Assembly: GCA_963693035.2 (NCBI GenBank)
Contig: CAXMMQ010000012.1
Coordinates: 1-64,000, forward strand
Origin: Lichenicoccus sp963693035
GTDB lineage: Bacteria; Pseudomonadota; Alphaproteobacteria; Acetobacterales; Acetobacteraceae
Direction of reading: 5' to 3'
DNA: 64,000 nt
The notes below the pieces were generated by a model. It saw only the letters and a list, made by a program, of their open reading frames with translations, was not told where the DNA came from and did not search any database. Positions 45,439-54,366 of the stretch are shown piece by piece. Position numbers and translations under genes: made by a program. The stretch's first letter is position 1, and the number at the start of each line of letters is the position of its first letter.

Positions 45439-45935
45439 ATGGATTTCGACCTGACCGGCGACGGTCGAATGCTCGCCGACACGCTCGCCCGGCTCCTGAG
45501 CGACCGCTACGGCTTCGGCGAGCGCAACCGTGGCGCGGCCTTCGAGGACTGCTTCAGCCGAGAGGTGTGGTCGCAGCTCGCCGGGCTGGGGGCGATCGGC
45601 GCCCTGTTCGGCGAGGTGGCCGGGGGCTATGGCGGCGTGACCGTCGTGCATCCGGAGGCGGGGTCAACACCTCCATCGCGGGCAACGCCCGCATCCACGC
45701 GGCTGCGTCGCCCCGCGAGATCGAGCTTGCCCGGGTGCTGTTCCAGCGCGCCCTGACCCCGCCCGCCAGGGACCGCCGGCGAGATCATCGTCCGCGCGGT
45801 GGAACGGCGGCGCGCGCGGATCATTGTTGGTCGCGACGCCCGGATCGCGGCGGCACTGGAACGGCTGGCGCCGGTCTCGCACTGGGGCCTGCTCGAGCGG
45901 ACCTCGAAGTCGAAGGCGCGCCGGCGGCCGGGTAA
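45439..45935 (+). pseudogene. acyl-CoA dehydrogenase N-terminus fused by deletion to an SDR C-terminus
   Basis: ATG 45439 begins MDFDLTGDGRMLADTLARLL, the N-terminus of a second acyl-CoA dehydrogenase subunit, and keeps frame to GEVAGGYGG at about 45630. Directly after, the sequence becomes the C-terminal part of an SDR: VTVVHP, then GVNTSIAGNARIH in the next frame, and later RRRARIIVGRDARIAAALER in a third frame. More than 1.5 kb between the two genes must have been lost. Frameshifts near 45655 and 45775 damage the SDR part too. Confidence 0.7.
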
Positions 45936-45950
45936 TGCAAGGAACGGCGC

Positions 45951-46928
45951 ATGATGAAGTTGGCGAAGTGGCTCCTGGGCGCATCGGCGCTGGCGACCGG
46001 CGGCCTGGTGGCGTTCACCTGGCGCACCGCGCGCAAGGTGGAGGCCGCGCTGCCGCCGAAGGGGCGCTTCCTCGATGTCGCTGGAACGCGACTGCACTAT
46101 GTCGAGACCGGCGTGGGCAGGCCGGGCGGCGGGCCGCCGATCCTGCTGATCCATGGCCTGGGCGGGCAATTGCTCAACTTTGCCGGCGACGGCCTGGCGC
46201 CCCTCGCCCATGACCATCGCGTCGTCGCCCTCGACCGGCCGGGCAGCGGCTATTCGAGGCGCCCGCTCGCGGCGTCGGCGACGCTCGGCGCGCAGGCGGC
46301 GACGGTGGCGGGCTTCATCCGCGCCCTCGGCCTGCAGCGGCCGCTGATCGTCGGCCACTCGCTGGGCGGCGCGCTGGCCCTTACGCTGGCGCTGAACCAC
46401 CCGGAGAGCGTCGGCGGACTCGCCTTGTTGTCGCCGCTGACCAGTGTGCAGGACCGGGTGCCGACGCCGTTCCGCCGACTGGTGGTGCGCTCGCGCATCG
46501 TCCGGCTGATCGTCGCCTGGACCATCGCCACCCCGATGGCGATACGCCATCGCGACGAGGTGCTGGACACGGTGTTCGGCCCTGACCGGGTGCCGCACGG
46601 CTTCCCGCTGGTCAATGGCGGCCTGCTCAGCCTGCGGCCGTCGGCGTTCTATTCCGCCTCGACCGACCTCGTCGCGATCAACCACGACCTGCCCGGGCTG
46701 GTGGCCAGGTTCGGCACTATCAAGGTGCCGGTCGGCATCCTGTTCGGAACCGGGGACCGTGTGCTCGAGCCGGTCGCCAACGGCATCGCCATGCAGGATG
46801 TGCTGCCCGGGCTCGAGCTGGAGCTGATCGAGGGCGGCGGCCACATGATTCCAGTCACCGCACCTGAGCGCACCCTGGCCTTCATCCGCCGGATGGCGGA
46901 GCGGGTGATGGCCGCCGACACGCCATGA
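45951..46928 (+). CDS. alpha/beta hydrolase with N-terminal membrane anchor
   Basis: A 325-residue hydrolase. A hydrophobic segment at residues 5-22 (AKWLLGASALATGGLVAF) anchors or exports it. The catalytic core has LLIHGLGGQLLNF, nucleophile elbow IVGHSLGGALAL with Ser, an acidic residue in GTGDRVLEP and the catalytic His in GGGHMIPVTAPE. Probably an esterase or lactonase. Its TGA overlaps the monooxygenase start as ATGA. A Baeyer-Villiger-type oxygenase followed by an ester/lactone hydrolase is a common catabolic pair. Intact, unlike its neighbours. Confidence 0.88.
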   Translation: MMKLAKWLLGASALATGGLVAFTWRTARKVEAALPPKGRFLDVAGTRLHYVETGVGRPGGGPPILLIHGLGGQLLNFAGDGLAPLAHDHRVVALDRPGSGYSRRPLAASATLGAQAATVAGFIRALGLQRPLIVGHSLGGALALTLALNHPESVGGLALLSPLTSVQDRVPTPFRRLVVRSRIVRLIVAWTIATPMAIRHRDEVLDTVFGPDRVPHGFPLVNGGLLSLRPSAFYSASTDLVAINHDLPGLVARFGTIKVPVGILFGTGDRVLEPVANGIAMQDVLPGLELELIEGGGHMIPVTAPERTLAFIRRMAERVMAADTP

Positions 46929-48448
46929 GCGCCGCTCGGATCGACGCCCACGCCGTAACCGGCGGAATCGAGCATTTCGCTGTCATCATCATCGGCGCCG
47001 GGCTGTCCGGCATCGGGGCGGCGTGGCACCTGCAGCAGCGCTGCCCGGACCGGAGTTACACCATCCTGGAGGCGCGCGACGCGCTGGGGGGCACCTGGGA
47101 CCTGTTCCGCTACCCGGGCGTGCGCTCGGACTCCGACATGTACACGCTCGGCTACCGATTCCGCCCCTGGCGCGAGCCGAAATCGATCGCAGACGGCGCC
47201 TCGATCCTCTCCTATGTGCGCGAGACGGCGCTGGAGTTCGGGATCGATCGGCGCATCCGCTACAGGCAGCGTGCGATGCGCGCCGCCTGGTCATCGGCCG
47301 ACGCGTGCTGGACTGTAGATGTCGAAGCCGGTCCGGAGCGCGCGCCGGTGCGCTACACCTGCAGCTTCCTGCTCAGCTGCAGCGGCTACTATGACTATTC
47401 GGGCGGCTACAGCCCGGAGTTTCCGGGAGCGGACCGGTTCGGCGGCCGGATCGTCCATCCGCAGGCGTGGCCGCAGGATCTGGAATACGCCGGCAAGCGC
47501 GTGGTGGTGATCGGCAGCGGCGCCACCGCGGTCACGCTGGTGCCGGCGCTGGCCGCGCGCGCCGCGCACGTCACCATGCTGCAGCGCTCGCCGACCTACA
47601 TGGTGTCGCTGCCCTCTGAGGATGCGCTGGCCAACCGGCTGCGCCGATGGCTGCCGGCCTTGCTGGCATACAGCCTGATCCGCTGGCGCAACGTGCTCAT
47701 CGGCACCTTCTTCTACACCCGGATGCGCAGGAAGCCGGCGCAGGCGAAGGCCCGGCTGATCGGCATGGTCCGGCGCCAACTCGGGCCCGCGTTCGACGTG
47801 GCGACGCACTTCACCCCGAACTACGATCCGTGGGACCAGCGCCTCTGCCTGGTGCCGGATGCCGACCTGTTCCGCGTGCTCCGGAAGGATCGGGCGGATA
47901 TCGTCACCGACCATATCGAGAAGTTCACCCACGCCGGGATCCGTCTTGCATCCGGGCGCGAGCTGGACGCGGACATCGTCGTCACCGCGACCGGGCTGCG
48001 CCTGCAGATGCTGGGCGGCATGCAGATCAGCGTCGATGGCATCCCGGTGGATCTCGGCCGAACCACCGCCTATCGCGGCGTCATGTACAGCGACGTGCCC
48101 AACCTCGCGACCTCGTTCGGCTACACCAACGCCTCCTGGACGCTAAAATGCGACCTGACCTGCGCGTAAGTCTGCCGGCTGCTCAACTTCATGCGCAGGC
48201 GCGGCTACGTCTCTGCCACGCCCCGCCTCGGCTCCGGCGACCATGGCGCGCACCCGCTGGTCGACTTCACCTCCGGCTACATCCAGCGCGGCATCGGCCT
48301 GTTCCCGACGCAAGGCGCCCGGCGGCCGTGGCGACTGCGCCAGAACTACCTGCTGGACCGGCTGGACTTCCGCTTCCGCCCGGTCGTCGATGGTAGCTTA
48401 GCCTTCGTGCGGCGCGACTTTCCGAGCACCGGAGCGGAGCGGCCCTGA
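46925..48448 (+). pseudogene. flavin-containing (Baeyer-Villiger-type) monooxygenase with premature stop
   Basis: The open frame 46925-48169 encodes 414 residues of a flavoprotein monooxygenase: FAD motif IGAGLSGIGAAWHLQ near residue 21, GTWDLFRYPGVRSDSDMYT, NADP motif VVVIGSGATAVTLVPAL, and MLQRSPTYMVSLP. TAA at 48167-48169 replaces the Tyr codon expected in the CxYVCRLL segment; the same frame continues without a break as VCRLLNFMRRRGY to about 48410. The real C-terminus is then replaced by sequence of palindromic element E, ending at TGA 48446. So one nonsense mutation and a remodelled 3' end. The truncated product could fold but would lack about 80 residues. Confidence 0.8.
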
Positions 48449-48522
48449 TGGCCGTGAGCACCAAGGCGCAGAAAGGCGTGTCGCTTCGCCAGCGCAGTAG
48501 CATTATCGGGCAGGCTTCAGCC
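48412..48522 (-). repeat. stop-codon-abutting palindromic element, copy E
   Basis: Read on the minus strand it begins at the stop codon of the CBS protein as TGAAGCCTGCCCGATAATGC, nearly identical to the start of copy C, then contains GCGCCTTGGTGCTCACGG and CCGCTCCGGTGCTCGGAAAG. The far arm is poorly conserved and runs into the 3' end of the monooxygenase pseudogene. It separates two convergent genes. Confidence 0.6.
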
Positions 48523-48945
48523 GGCGCCGACGTAGGCGCGCATATTCTCCACCTCGACCATCTGCTGATCCAGCAGTGCCTTGACCACGTCGCCGATACT
48601 GACGACGCCGATCACGGTGCCATCCTCGAGCACGGGCAGGTGGCGCACCCGCTTGTCGGTCATCATCTGCATGGCGTCGCCGATGGTGGCGTCCGCCGAC
48701 GTCAGCGCGCGCGCCGGCGTCATCAGGCTTTCTGCGGTCAAGGGGCGCACGCCGCTCGGCTGCCGGGCCATCGCCCGCACGATGTCGCGTTCGGACAGCA
48801 CGCCGAGCAGCCTGCTGCCGTCCATCACCAGGACGGCGCCGATCTTGTGCTGCGCGAGCACCAGCACGACTTCCGATATTGTGGTTTGCGGCGACACCTT
48901 GATGATGCCGCCGGTCTTGTTCCGGATTATGGACGCGATCGTCAT
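48517..48945 (-). CDS. CBS-domain pair protein
   Basis: A 142-residue protein made of two CBS motifs (about 7-62 and 73-128), each with the helix-strand pattern ending in VLVMDGSRLLGVLSERDIVR and LPVLEDGTVIGVVSIGDVVK. Stand-alone CBS pairs bind adenine nucleotides and act as energy sensors, sometimes binding DNA or partner enzymes. No partner is obvious here. A 17-base perfect palindrome with GCCCCGG and CCGGGGC arms (48977-48993) lies 32 bases upstream of its start and may be regulatory. Intact despite the surrounding decay. Confidence 0.9.
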   Translation of the reverse strand: MTIASIIRNKTGGIIKVSPQTTISEVVLVLAQHKIGAVLVMDGSRLLGVLSERDIVRAMARQPSGVRPLTAESLMTPARALTSADATIGDAMQMMTDKRVRHLPVLEDGTVIGVVSIGDVVKALLDQQMVEVENMRAYVGAG

Positions 48946-48976
48946 GGCCAGGCCTTGTCACCTTGCTGATCAGCGA

Positions 48977-48993
48977 GCCCCGGTCCCCGGGGC
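48977..48993 (-). promoter_or_regulatory. GC palindrome in the 5' leader of the CBS gene
   Basis: GCCCCGG and CCGGGGC arms separated by three bases, 32 bases upstream of the CBS start codon. It could be an operator or a leader hairpin; in GC-rich DNA it could also be chance. Confidence 0.3.
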
Positions 48994-49090
48994 GAGGGGA
49001 GGGCGCGGACGTTAGCACGATTTTTCCGCCGGTATCTCTTTTTTGCACGTCCTGGGGTGCCCGGGCGACGTGCTCCTTTCCAAGTCCCGG

Positions 49091-49498
49091 CTAGCCGCCA
49101 TCGGCCGCCCTTACGGCGAGCACCCCGATGGCCTTGCGAACGTTTGCGCCATGCGCCTGCGCTGCCAGGTCGGCGGCGATCCCGTCATTTTGTTGCACCG
49201 CATCAGCGATTGCGCCGTAGTCGCGCAGGCGGATGCGCTGCAATGATGGCGATGCGCATTGAACATGCAGGATATGCATGCTGACGGCCGGCAGCAGGCG
49301 CTGCAACTCCCTGTTGCCGCCTGCCGCAAGCAGGGCCCGATAGAACATCCGGCGGGCGCGGGCGAATGTCTCGGCCTGCTCCGGGAGAACTGCCTGTTCG
49401 AGGCCGGTGACCGCGGCGTTCAGCCGTTCCGCATGCAGGGCCGCATCGAAACGCAGGGCTACGCTGCGTGCGGCGAGGCGCGGTTGATTGTTCCACAA
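49091..49498 (-). pseudogene. remnant of GntR-family regulator (FCD domain only)
   Basis: The 135-codon frame reads as the C-terminal FCD ligand-binding domain of a FadR-type GntR regulator: ARRMFYRALLAAGGNRELQR, LLPAVSMHILHVQCASPSLQ, then RDYGAIADAVQQNDG. The N-terminal winged helix is absent: the frame begins MWNNQPRLAAR and upstream bases belong to a plus-strand SDR remnant. A DNA-binding protein cannot result. Such regulators commonly control acyl-CoA or organic-acid catabolic operons. Confidence 0.65.
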
Positions 49499-49528
49499 TC
49501 CTGTTCCGTAAATCTCCGCAACGAGCGC

Positions 49529-49905
49529 GTGATGAGAACCAACCTCGGAAGCATGTTCCTCGCAACGCAGGCCACCGCCGCGCCATGAAGCTGCGCGGGT
49601 CCGGCGGCTCGGTCATCAATATCGCCTCCATCGCCGGTCTTCGCCAAAGCGCCGGGGTGATTTTCTACGCCGTCTCCAAGGCCGCCGTCATACAACTCAC
49701 CAGGGTTGCCGCGTTGGAGCTTGCGCGCTTCGGTGTACGCGTCATCGCGCTGGCGCAGGGCTAGATCGAGACCGGGATGAATGCCGGGTGCTGGGAAACC
49801 GATGCCGGCAAGGCGATGATCCGCAGGATTCCGCAACGCAGGCTGGGCTAGCCCTTCGATCTCAACTGAGCGCTGATACTGCTTGCCTCGGATGCGCCGA
49901 GCGCT
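49529..49905 (+). pseudogene. remnant of an SDR dehydrogenase
   Basis: Starts internally with VMRTNLGSMFLATQATA (the segment after the NAG motif), then a frameshift near 49580 leads into GGSVINIASIAGLRQSAGVI and FYAVSKAAVIQLTRVAALEL, with the catalytic Ser, Tyr and Lys region. TAG stops at 49762-49764 and 49849-49851 interrupt the end (IETGMNAGCWETDAGKAM), and ALILLASDA marks the last strand. The N-terminal cofactor half is missing. Confidence 0.7.
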
Positions 49906-50774
49906 TCGTCCGGGACGTCGTGATCCCGTGCGAAAGCGATCCGCGTGTCCACGGCGAAGATCATGGCCCCACCGATGAGTTCGTCCGGGAGCTTCGGCAG
50001 AAGGCGAGAGGGCGTGCTCACGCCGGCCGGAACCCAAGGAAAAGTTCCTCAAGCCTCTGGGTGGAGGGACACGCCCGCTCGGCACTCTTCATGACGGAAC
50101 CGGCCGAGGATGACGGTGCCGGGTCCGATCCCTCGATGATGAAAACGCAGTGCCCTCTGGACGGCAATCACTGAGTCATCAACGGATGCAAGAAGTTCAT
50201 CACCGGCGCCAACGGTGTGTCGATCGGCATCGTGATGGCAAAGAGCGACGATCGCGCCATGCCGGGTGGCCACGACGAAATCGTCATCGACAAAGTGCGT
50301 GTTCCGGCCGACCAGATGCTTGGATCGAGCGGCGACGGCTTCAGGTATGCGCAACTCCGTCTCGCTCCCGCGCAATTGTCGCACTGCATGCGCTGGCACG
50401 GGGCAGCCTGCCGGGCGCAGGGGAGTGGCGACGGCCTATGCCTGCCGGCGCACGTCGTTCGGCAAGCTGCTGATCGACCATGAGGACGTCGGGTTCATGT
50501 TTGCCGAGAACCTGATCGACCTGCAGCGGTGGGCCTCGATGATCGACTGGTGCGCGGACGTTCTCGATACCGGTGTGCTCGGGACTTCGGAAAGCTCGAT
50601 GGCCAAGGTCGCGGTCCCGGAGGTCCTGAGCCGGACCGATGCGTGCAGGTGATGGGCGGGTCAGGCGTCACGGCCGATAGGGTGGTCGAGCGGTTCTACC
50701 GCGAGATTCGCGCGTTTCGAAGCTATGACGGGCCGAGCAAGGTCCACAAATGGTCGCTGGCCAAGAAGATATAG
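49905..50774 (+). pseudogene. remnant of acyl-CoA dehydrogenase (second FadE-like gene)
   Basis: Fragments in three frames make up an acyl-CoA dehydrogenase: FVRDVVIPCESDPRVHGEDH near the start, EGHARSALFMTEPAEDDGAG with the flavin/substrate segment, an in-frame TGA at 50172-50174, then VINGCKKFITGANGVSIG, HDEIVIDKVRVPADQMLG, SFGKLLIDHEDVGFMFAENL and, after another shift near 50650, VMGGSGVTADRVVERFYREI. About 250 residues of the expected 400 survive. It overlaps the end of the SDR remnant, showing a deletion junction. Confidence 0.78.
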
Positions 50775-50798
50775 CTTGGATTTCCTCGGCAGCAGGCA

Positions 50799-51492
50799 GT
50801 GAGCAGCTTTGCTGCCGACAACAGCGGAACCGAGGCCGCGCGCGAGGGCTTCCGTTTCGACGAGGCGGCGCTCGATCGCTGGATGCGGCAGAGCGTTGGA
50901 GACTATCATGGCACCCTGCGGGTCGAGCAGTTCAGGGGCGGCCAGTCGAACCCCACCTTCAAACTGATCACGTCGCTGCGAAACTATGTCCTGCGGCGCA
51001 AGCCGCCCGGACCGGCTGGTCGACTGGCTGCCGACCGCTATTCCGTTGGGTGACGAAACAAGCTCTCATCCTCGGTAATTCCCAAATCGACAACGTAATC
51101 TTTATTCCGCAGAGCCGCGTATCGTCGCGGTCTTGGACTGGGAGTTGTCGACGCTCGGCCACCCGCTCGCGGACTTCGCCTACAACGCGATGATGTACCG
51201 GGTGCCTGCGGCGATCGTGCCGGGGTTGGCCGGCGCCGATCTCGTTGCCCGCAACATTTCGGGTGAAGCGGACTACGTGGCTGCCTGTTGTTAGCGGACC
51301 GGGAGGGAGCGGATCGAGAACCTCGATCGCTACCTTGCCTTCAACTTCTTTCGTCGTCTCGCGGTCTTCCACGGCATCAAGGGACGGGTGATAAGCGGCA
51401 CGGCGGCATCGGCGCAGGCGCATGGGCGCGTCAGGGCGCTGCCGGACCTCATCGCGTTCGCCGCGGCGCAGGCACGACGCGCAGGCTTGTGA
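50799..51492 (+). pseudogene. remnant of APH-family phosphotransferase (acyl-CoA cluster type)
   Basis: GTG 50799 begins a frame with FDEAALDRWMRQSVGDYHGT, VEQFRGGQSNPTFKLIT and YVLRRKPPGPAG, the N-terminus of the ACAD10-like phosphotransferase family often encoded with acyl-CoA dehydrogenases. The catalytic middle is deleted. RIVAVLDWELSTLGHPLADF follows in another frame from about 51115, an in-frame TAG is present near 51293, and the C-terminus NLDRYLAFNFFRRLAVFHGI is intact to TGA 51490. Non-functional. Confidence 0.75.
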
Positions 51493-51635
51493 GGATCGAG
51501 GAGCCGCGTGAGGCGTGGTCCGGAGCGCCGGCATGCGTTGCGGCGCTTGCGGCTGCGCGGAATTGGTGACTTAACGGCCTCCCGCGTTCGCGCGATCATG
51601 CGGCCCGGAGCAACCGCCAGGCAGGATCCCCGCTC

Positions 51636-53138
51636 ATGATCACTCACGATGTCCGCGTGCATCCCGAGAGTGATCGCCTGGCGCGCGAGGACCAGCTCGC
51701 CTGGAAGATCGCGCGGGTCGCCGCCGATCCGGTCGCGGTCGAGCCGGCGGTGGCCGAGATGATCATCAACCGCGTCATCGACAACGCCGCGGTGGCCATC
51801 GCCTCGGTGAACCGGCACCCGGTGGTCACCGCCCGCGACCAGGCGCTGGCGCATGCGCGGCCCGGCGGCGCCGCCGTGTTCGGCTGCAGTCCGGCGGTGC
51901 GTGTGCATGCCGAGTGGGCCGCCTGGGCCAACGGCACCGCGGTGCGCGAGCTCGACTACCACGACACGTTTCTCGCCGCCGAATATTCGCATCCCGGCGA
52001 CAACATCCCGCCGATCCTGTCCGCCGCCCAGCAGACCGGGCGCAGCGGCGGCGAGCTGATCCGGGGCATTGCCACCGGCTACGAGATCCAGGTCGACCTG
52101 GTGCGCGCGATCTGCCTGCACAAGCACAAGATCGACCATGTGGCGCATCTGGGTCCGTCGGCGGCGGCCGGCATCGGTACGCTGCTCGCGTTGCCGCCGG
52201 AGACCATCTTCCAGGCGGTGCAGCAGGCGCTGCATGTCACCACCGCGACCCGGCAGTCGCGCAAGGGCGAGATCTCGTCGTGGAAGGCGTTCGCGCCGTC
52301 GCATGCCGGCAAGCTGGCGATCGAGGCGGTCGATCGCGCCATGCGCGGCGAGGGCGCGCCGAGCCCGATCTACGAGGGCGAGGACAGCGTAATTGCCTGG
52401 CTGCTCGATGGCCGCGAAGCCCACTATAAGGTGCCGCTGCCGGCCGAGGGCGAGCCCAAGCGGGCGATCCTGGACACCTACACCAAGGAGCATTCCGCCG
52501 AATACCAGAGCCAGGCGCTGATCGATCTGTGCTTCCGGCTCGGCAGGCAGATCACCGACTGGGATGCGGTGCAGGACGTGCTGATCGAGACGTCGCACCA
52601 CACGCACCACGTCATCGGCACCGGCTCGAACGACCCGCAGAAGTTCGACCCGACCGCCTCGCGCGAGACGCTGGACCACTCGATCATGTATATAGTGGCC
52701 GTCGCGCTGCAGGACGGTGCCTGGCATCATGTGCGGTCCTATGCGCCGGAGCGGGTGCAGCGCGCCGATACGGTGGCGCTGTGGCGCAGGGTGCGCACGG
52801 TCGAGGATCCGCGCTGGACCGAGCGCTACCACTCCACCGATCCGGCCATCAAGGCGTTCGGCGGGCGGGTGATCATCACGCTGCGGGACGGGCGCGTGAT
52901 CGCCGACGAGCTTGCGGTCGCCGATGCGCATACGCTGGGTGCCACGCCCTGGCAACGCGCGGACTACATACGCAAGTTCGAGATCCTTACCGAGGGGATC
53001 ATCGAGAGTTCCGAGTCGAGCCGGTTCCTCGATGTGGCGCAGCGTCTGCCGACGCTCGACGCCGGGAAACTGCTGCAGCTCAACGTGGCAATCCCGGCCG
53101 CGAGCCTTGCTGTCGGGCTGGCCGGACTGTTCGGATGA
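51636..53138 (+). CDS. prpD: 2-methylcitrate dehydratase (MmgE/PrpD family)
   Basis: Dehydrates 2-methylcitrate to 2-methyl-cis-aconitate in the methylcitrate cycle of propionyl-CoA breakdown. The protein has 500 residues, in family range. Typical segments are RELDYHDTFLAAEYSHPGDN near residue 105, GIATGYEIQVDLVRAI, HVTTATRQSRKGEISSWKAF (substrate region) and ETLDHSIMYIVAVALQDG. ATG 51636 follows a weak ribosome-binding site. It is first in a compact prpD-prpC-prpB operon, 25 bases from prpC. No activator gene of the PrpR type is nearby. Confidence 0.93.
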   Translation: MITHDVRVHPESDRLAREDQLAWKIARVAADPVAVEPAVAEMIINRVIDNAAVAIASVNRHPVVTARDQALAHARPGGAAVFGCSPAVRVHAEWAAWANGTAVRELDYHDTFLAAEYSHPGDNIPPILSAAQQTGRSGGELIRGIATGYEIQVDLVRAICLHKHKIDHVAHLGPSAAAGIGTLLALPPETIFQAVQQALHVTTATRQSRKGEISSWKAFAPSHAGKLAIEAVDRAMRGEGAPSPIYEGEDSVIAWLLDGREAHYKVPLPAEGEPKRAILDTYTKEHSAEYQSQALIDLCFRLGRQITDWDAVQDVLIETSHHTHHVIGTGSNDPQKFDPTASRETLDHSIMYIVAVALQDGAWHHVRSYAPERVQRADTVALWRRVRTVEDPRWTERYHSTDPAIKAFGGRVIITLRDGRVIADELAVADAHTLGATPWQRADYIRKFEILTEGIIESSESSRFLDVAQRLPTLDAGKLLQLNVAIPAASLAVGLAGLFG

Positions 53139-53163
53139 TCGCACTGCTCGTAGGAGTTCGTTG

Positions 53164-54345
53164 ATGAGTGCCACGGATGCCTCGCCGGCCCGGGCTTCGC
53201 CGGCCCAGTCCCTGCCGAAGCCGAAGAAGTCGGTGGCACTTTCGGGGGTGCCCGCCGGTAATACGGCTTTATGTTCCGTTGGGCGTACCGGCAACGACCT
53301 GCATTATCGCGGCTACGACATCATCGACATCGCGACCGCCTGCGAGTTCGAGGAGATCGCGCATCTTCTGGTGCATGGCAGCCTGCCCAACCGTGCCGGG
53401 CTTGCCGCCTACAAGCGCCGCCTGAAGCGCCTGCGCGCACTGCCGGCGTCGGTGCGCACGGTGCTGGAAGCCCTGCCGGCGGCAGCACATCCGATGGACG
53501 TGATGCGCACCGGAGTCTCGGCGCTCGGCTGCGTGCTGCCGGAAAAGGACGACCATTCGGCCGCCGGAACACGCGAGATCGCCGACCGGTTGATCGCATC
53601 CCTCGGTTCAATGCTGCTGGCCTGGTATCACTACTCGCATAGCGGCATCAGCATCGACGTGGAAACCGACGATGACAGCGTCGGCGGCCATTTCCTCAGC
53701 CTGCTGCACGGCGAGGAACCCGGCGAGAGCTGGGTGCGCGCGATGCACACGTCGCTGAACCTGTATGCCGAGCACGAGTTCAACGCCTCGACCTTCGCGG
53801 CAAGGGTTATCGCCGGCACCGGCTCGGACATGTATTCCGCCATCAGCGGCGGCATCGGCGCCCTGCGCGGGCCAAAGCATGGCGGCGCCAACGAAGTGGC
53901 GCTCGAGGTGCAGGAACGCTACGCGACGCCGGATGCGGCGGAGGCGGATATCCGTCGCCGCATCGAGGCGCGCGAGGTGGTGATCGGCTTCGGCCACCCG
54001 GTCTATACCATCGCCGATCCGCGCAACGTGGTGATCAAGCAGGTCGCGCTTGCGTTGTCGGAGGAGAACGGCTCGCTGGCGCGCTACGCCATCGCCGAGC
54101 GTATCGAGACCGTCATGGCCGACGCCAAGCGGATGTTTCCGAATCTCGACTGGTTCTCCGCGGTCTCGTACCAGCAGATGGGCGTCCCGACGGCGATGTT
54201 CACGCCGCTGTTCGTCATCGCGCGCACCGCGGGCTGGGCCGCTCACGTCATCGAGCAGCGCGAGGACGGCAAGATCATCCGGCCGTCGGCCAACTATGTC
54301 GGGCCGGAGAACCTCGCCTTCGTGCCGCTCGACCAGCGCCCCTGA
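53164..54345 (+). CDS. prpC: 2-methylcitrate synthase / citrate synthase family
   Basis: Condenses propionyl-CoA with oxaloacetate. The protein has 393 residues, the short type typical of PrpC rather than the housekeeping GltA. Catalytic residues: His in HYSHSGISID, His in GALRGPKHGGANE, and Asp in the NLDWFSAVSYQQMGVP segment; GFGHPVYTIADPRN is the CoA/oxaloacetate loop. ATG 53164 overlaps the end of a short GTTGATG context and is preferred over longer readings into prpD. A 20-residue Ser/Ala/Pro extension precedes the domain. The operon context makes methylcitrate synthase the likeliest role. Confidence 0.92.
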   Translation: MSATDASPARASPAQSLPKPKKSVALSGVPAGNTALCSVGRTGNDLHYRGYDIIDIATACEFEEIAHLLVHGSLPNRAGLAAYKRRLKRLRALPASVRTVLEALPAAAHPMDVMRTGVSALGCVLPEKDDHSAAGTREIADRLIASLGSMLLAWYHYSHSGISIDVETDDDSVGGHFLSLLHGEEPGESWVRAMHTSLNLYAEHEFNASTFAARVIAGTGSDMYSAISGGIGALRGPKHGGANEVALEVQERYATPDAAEADIRRRIEAREVVIGFGHPVYTIADPRNVVIKQVALALSEENGSLARYAIAERIETVMADAKRMFPNLDWFSAVSYQQMGVPTAMFTPLFVIARTAGWAAHVIEQREDGKIIRPSANYVGPENLAFVPLDQRP

Positions 54346-54366
54346 TCACCCGGGAAGCCAAACGCC

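Noticed and set aside
39900..51492. All frameshifts here being sequencing errors
   Set aside because: Single shifts could be, but missing domains, in-frame stops and fusions of unrelated genes cannot arise from base-call errors.
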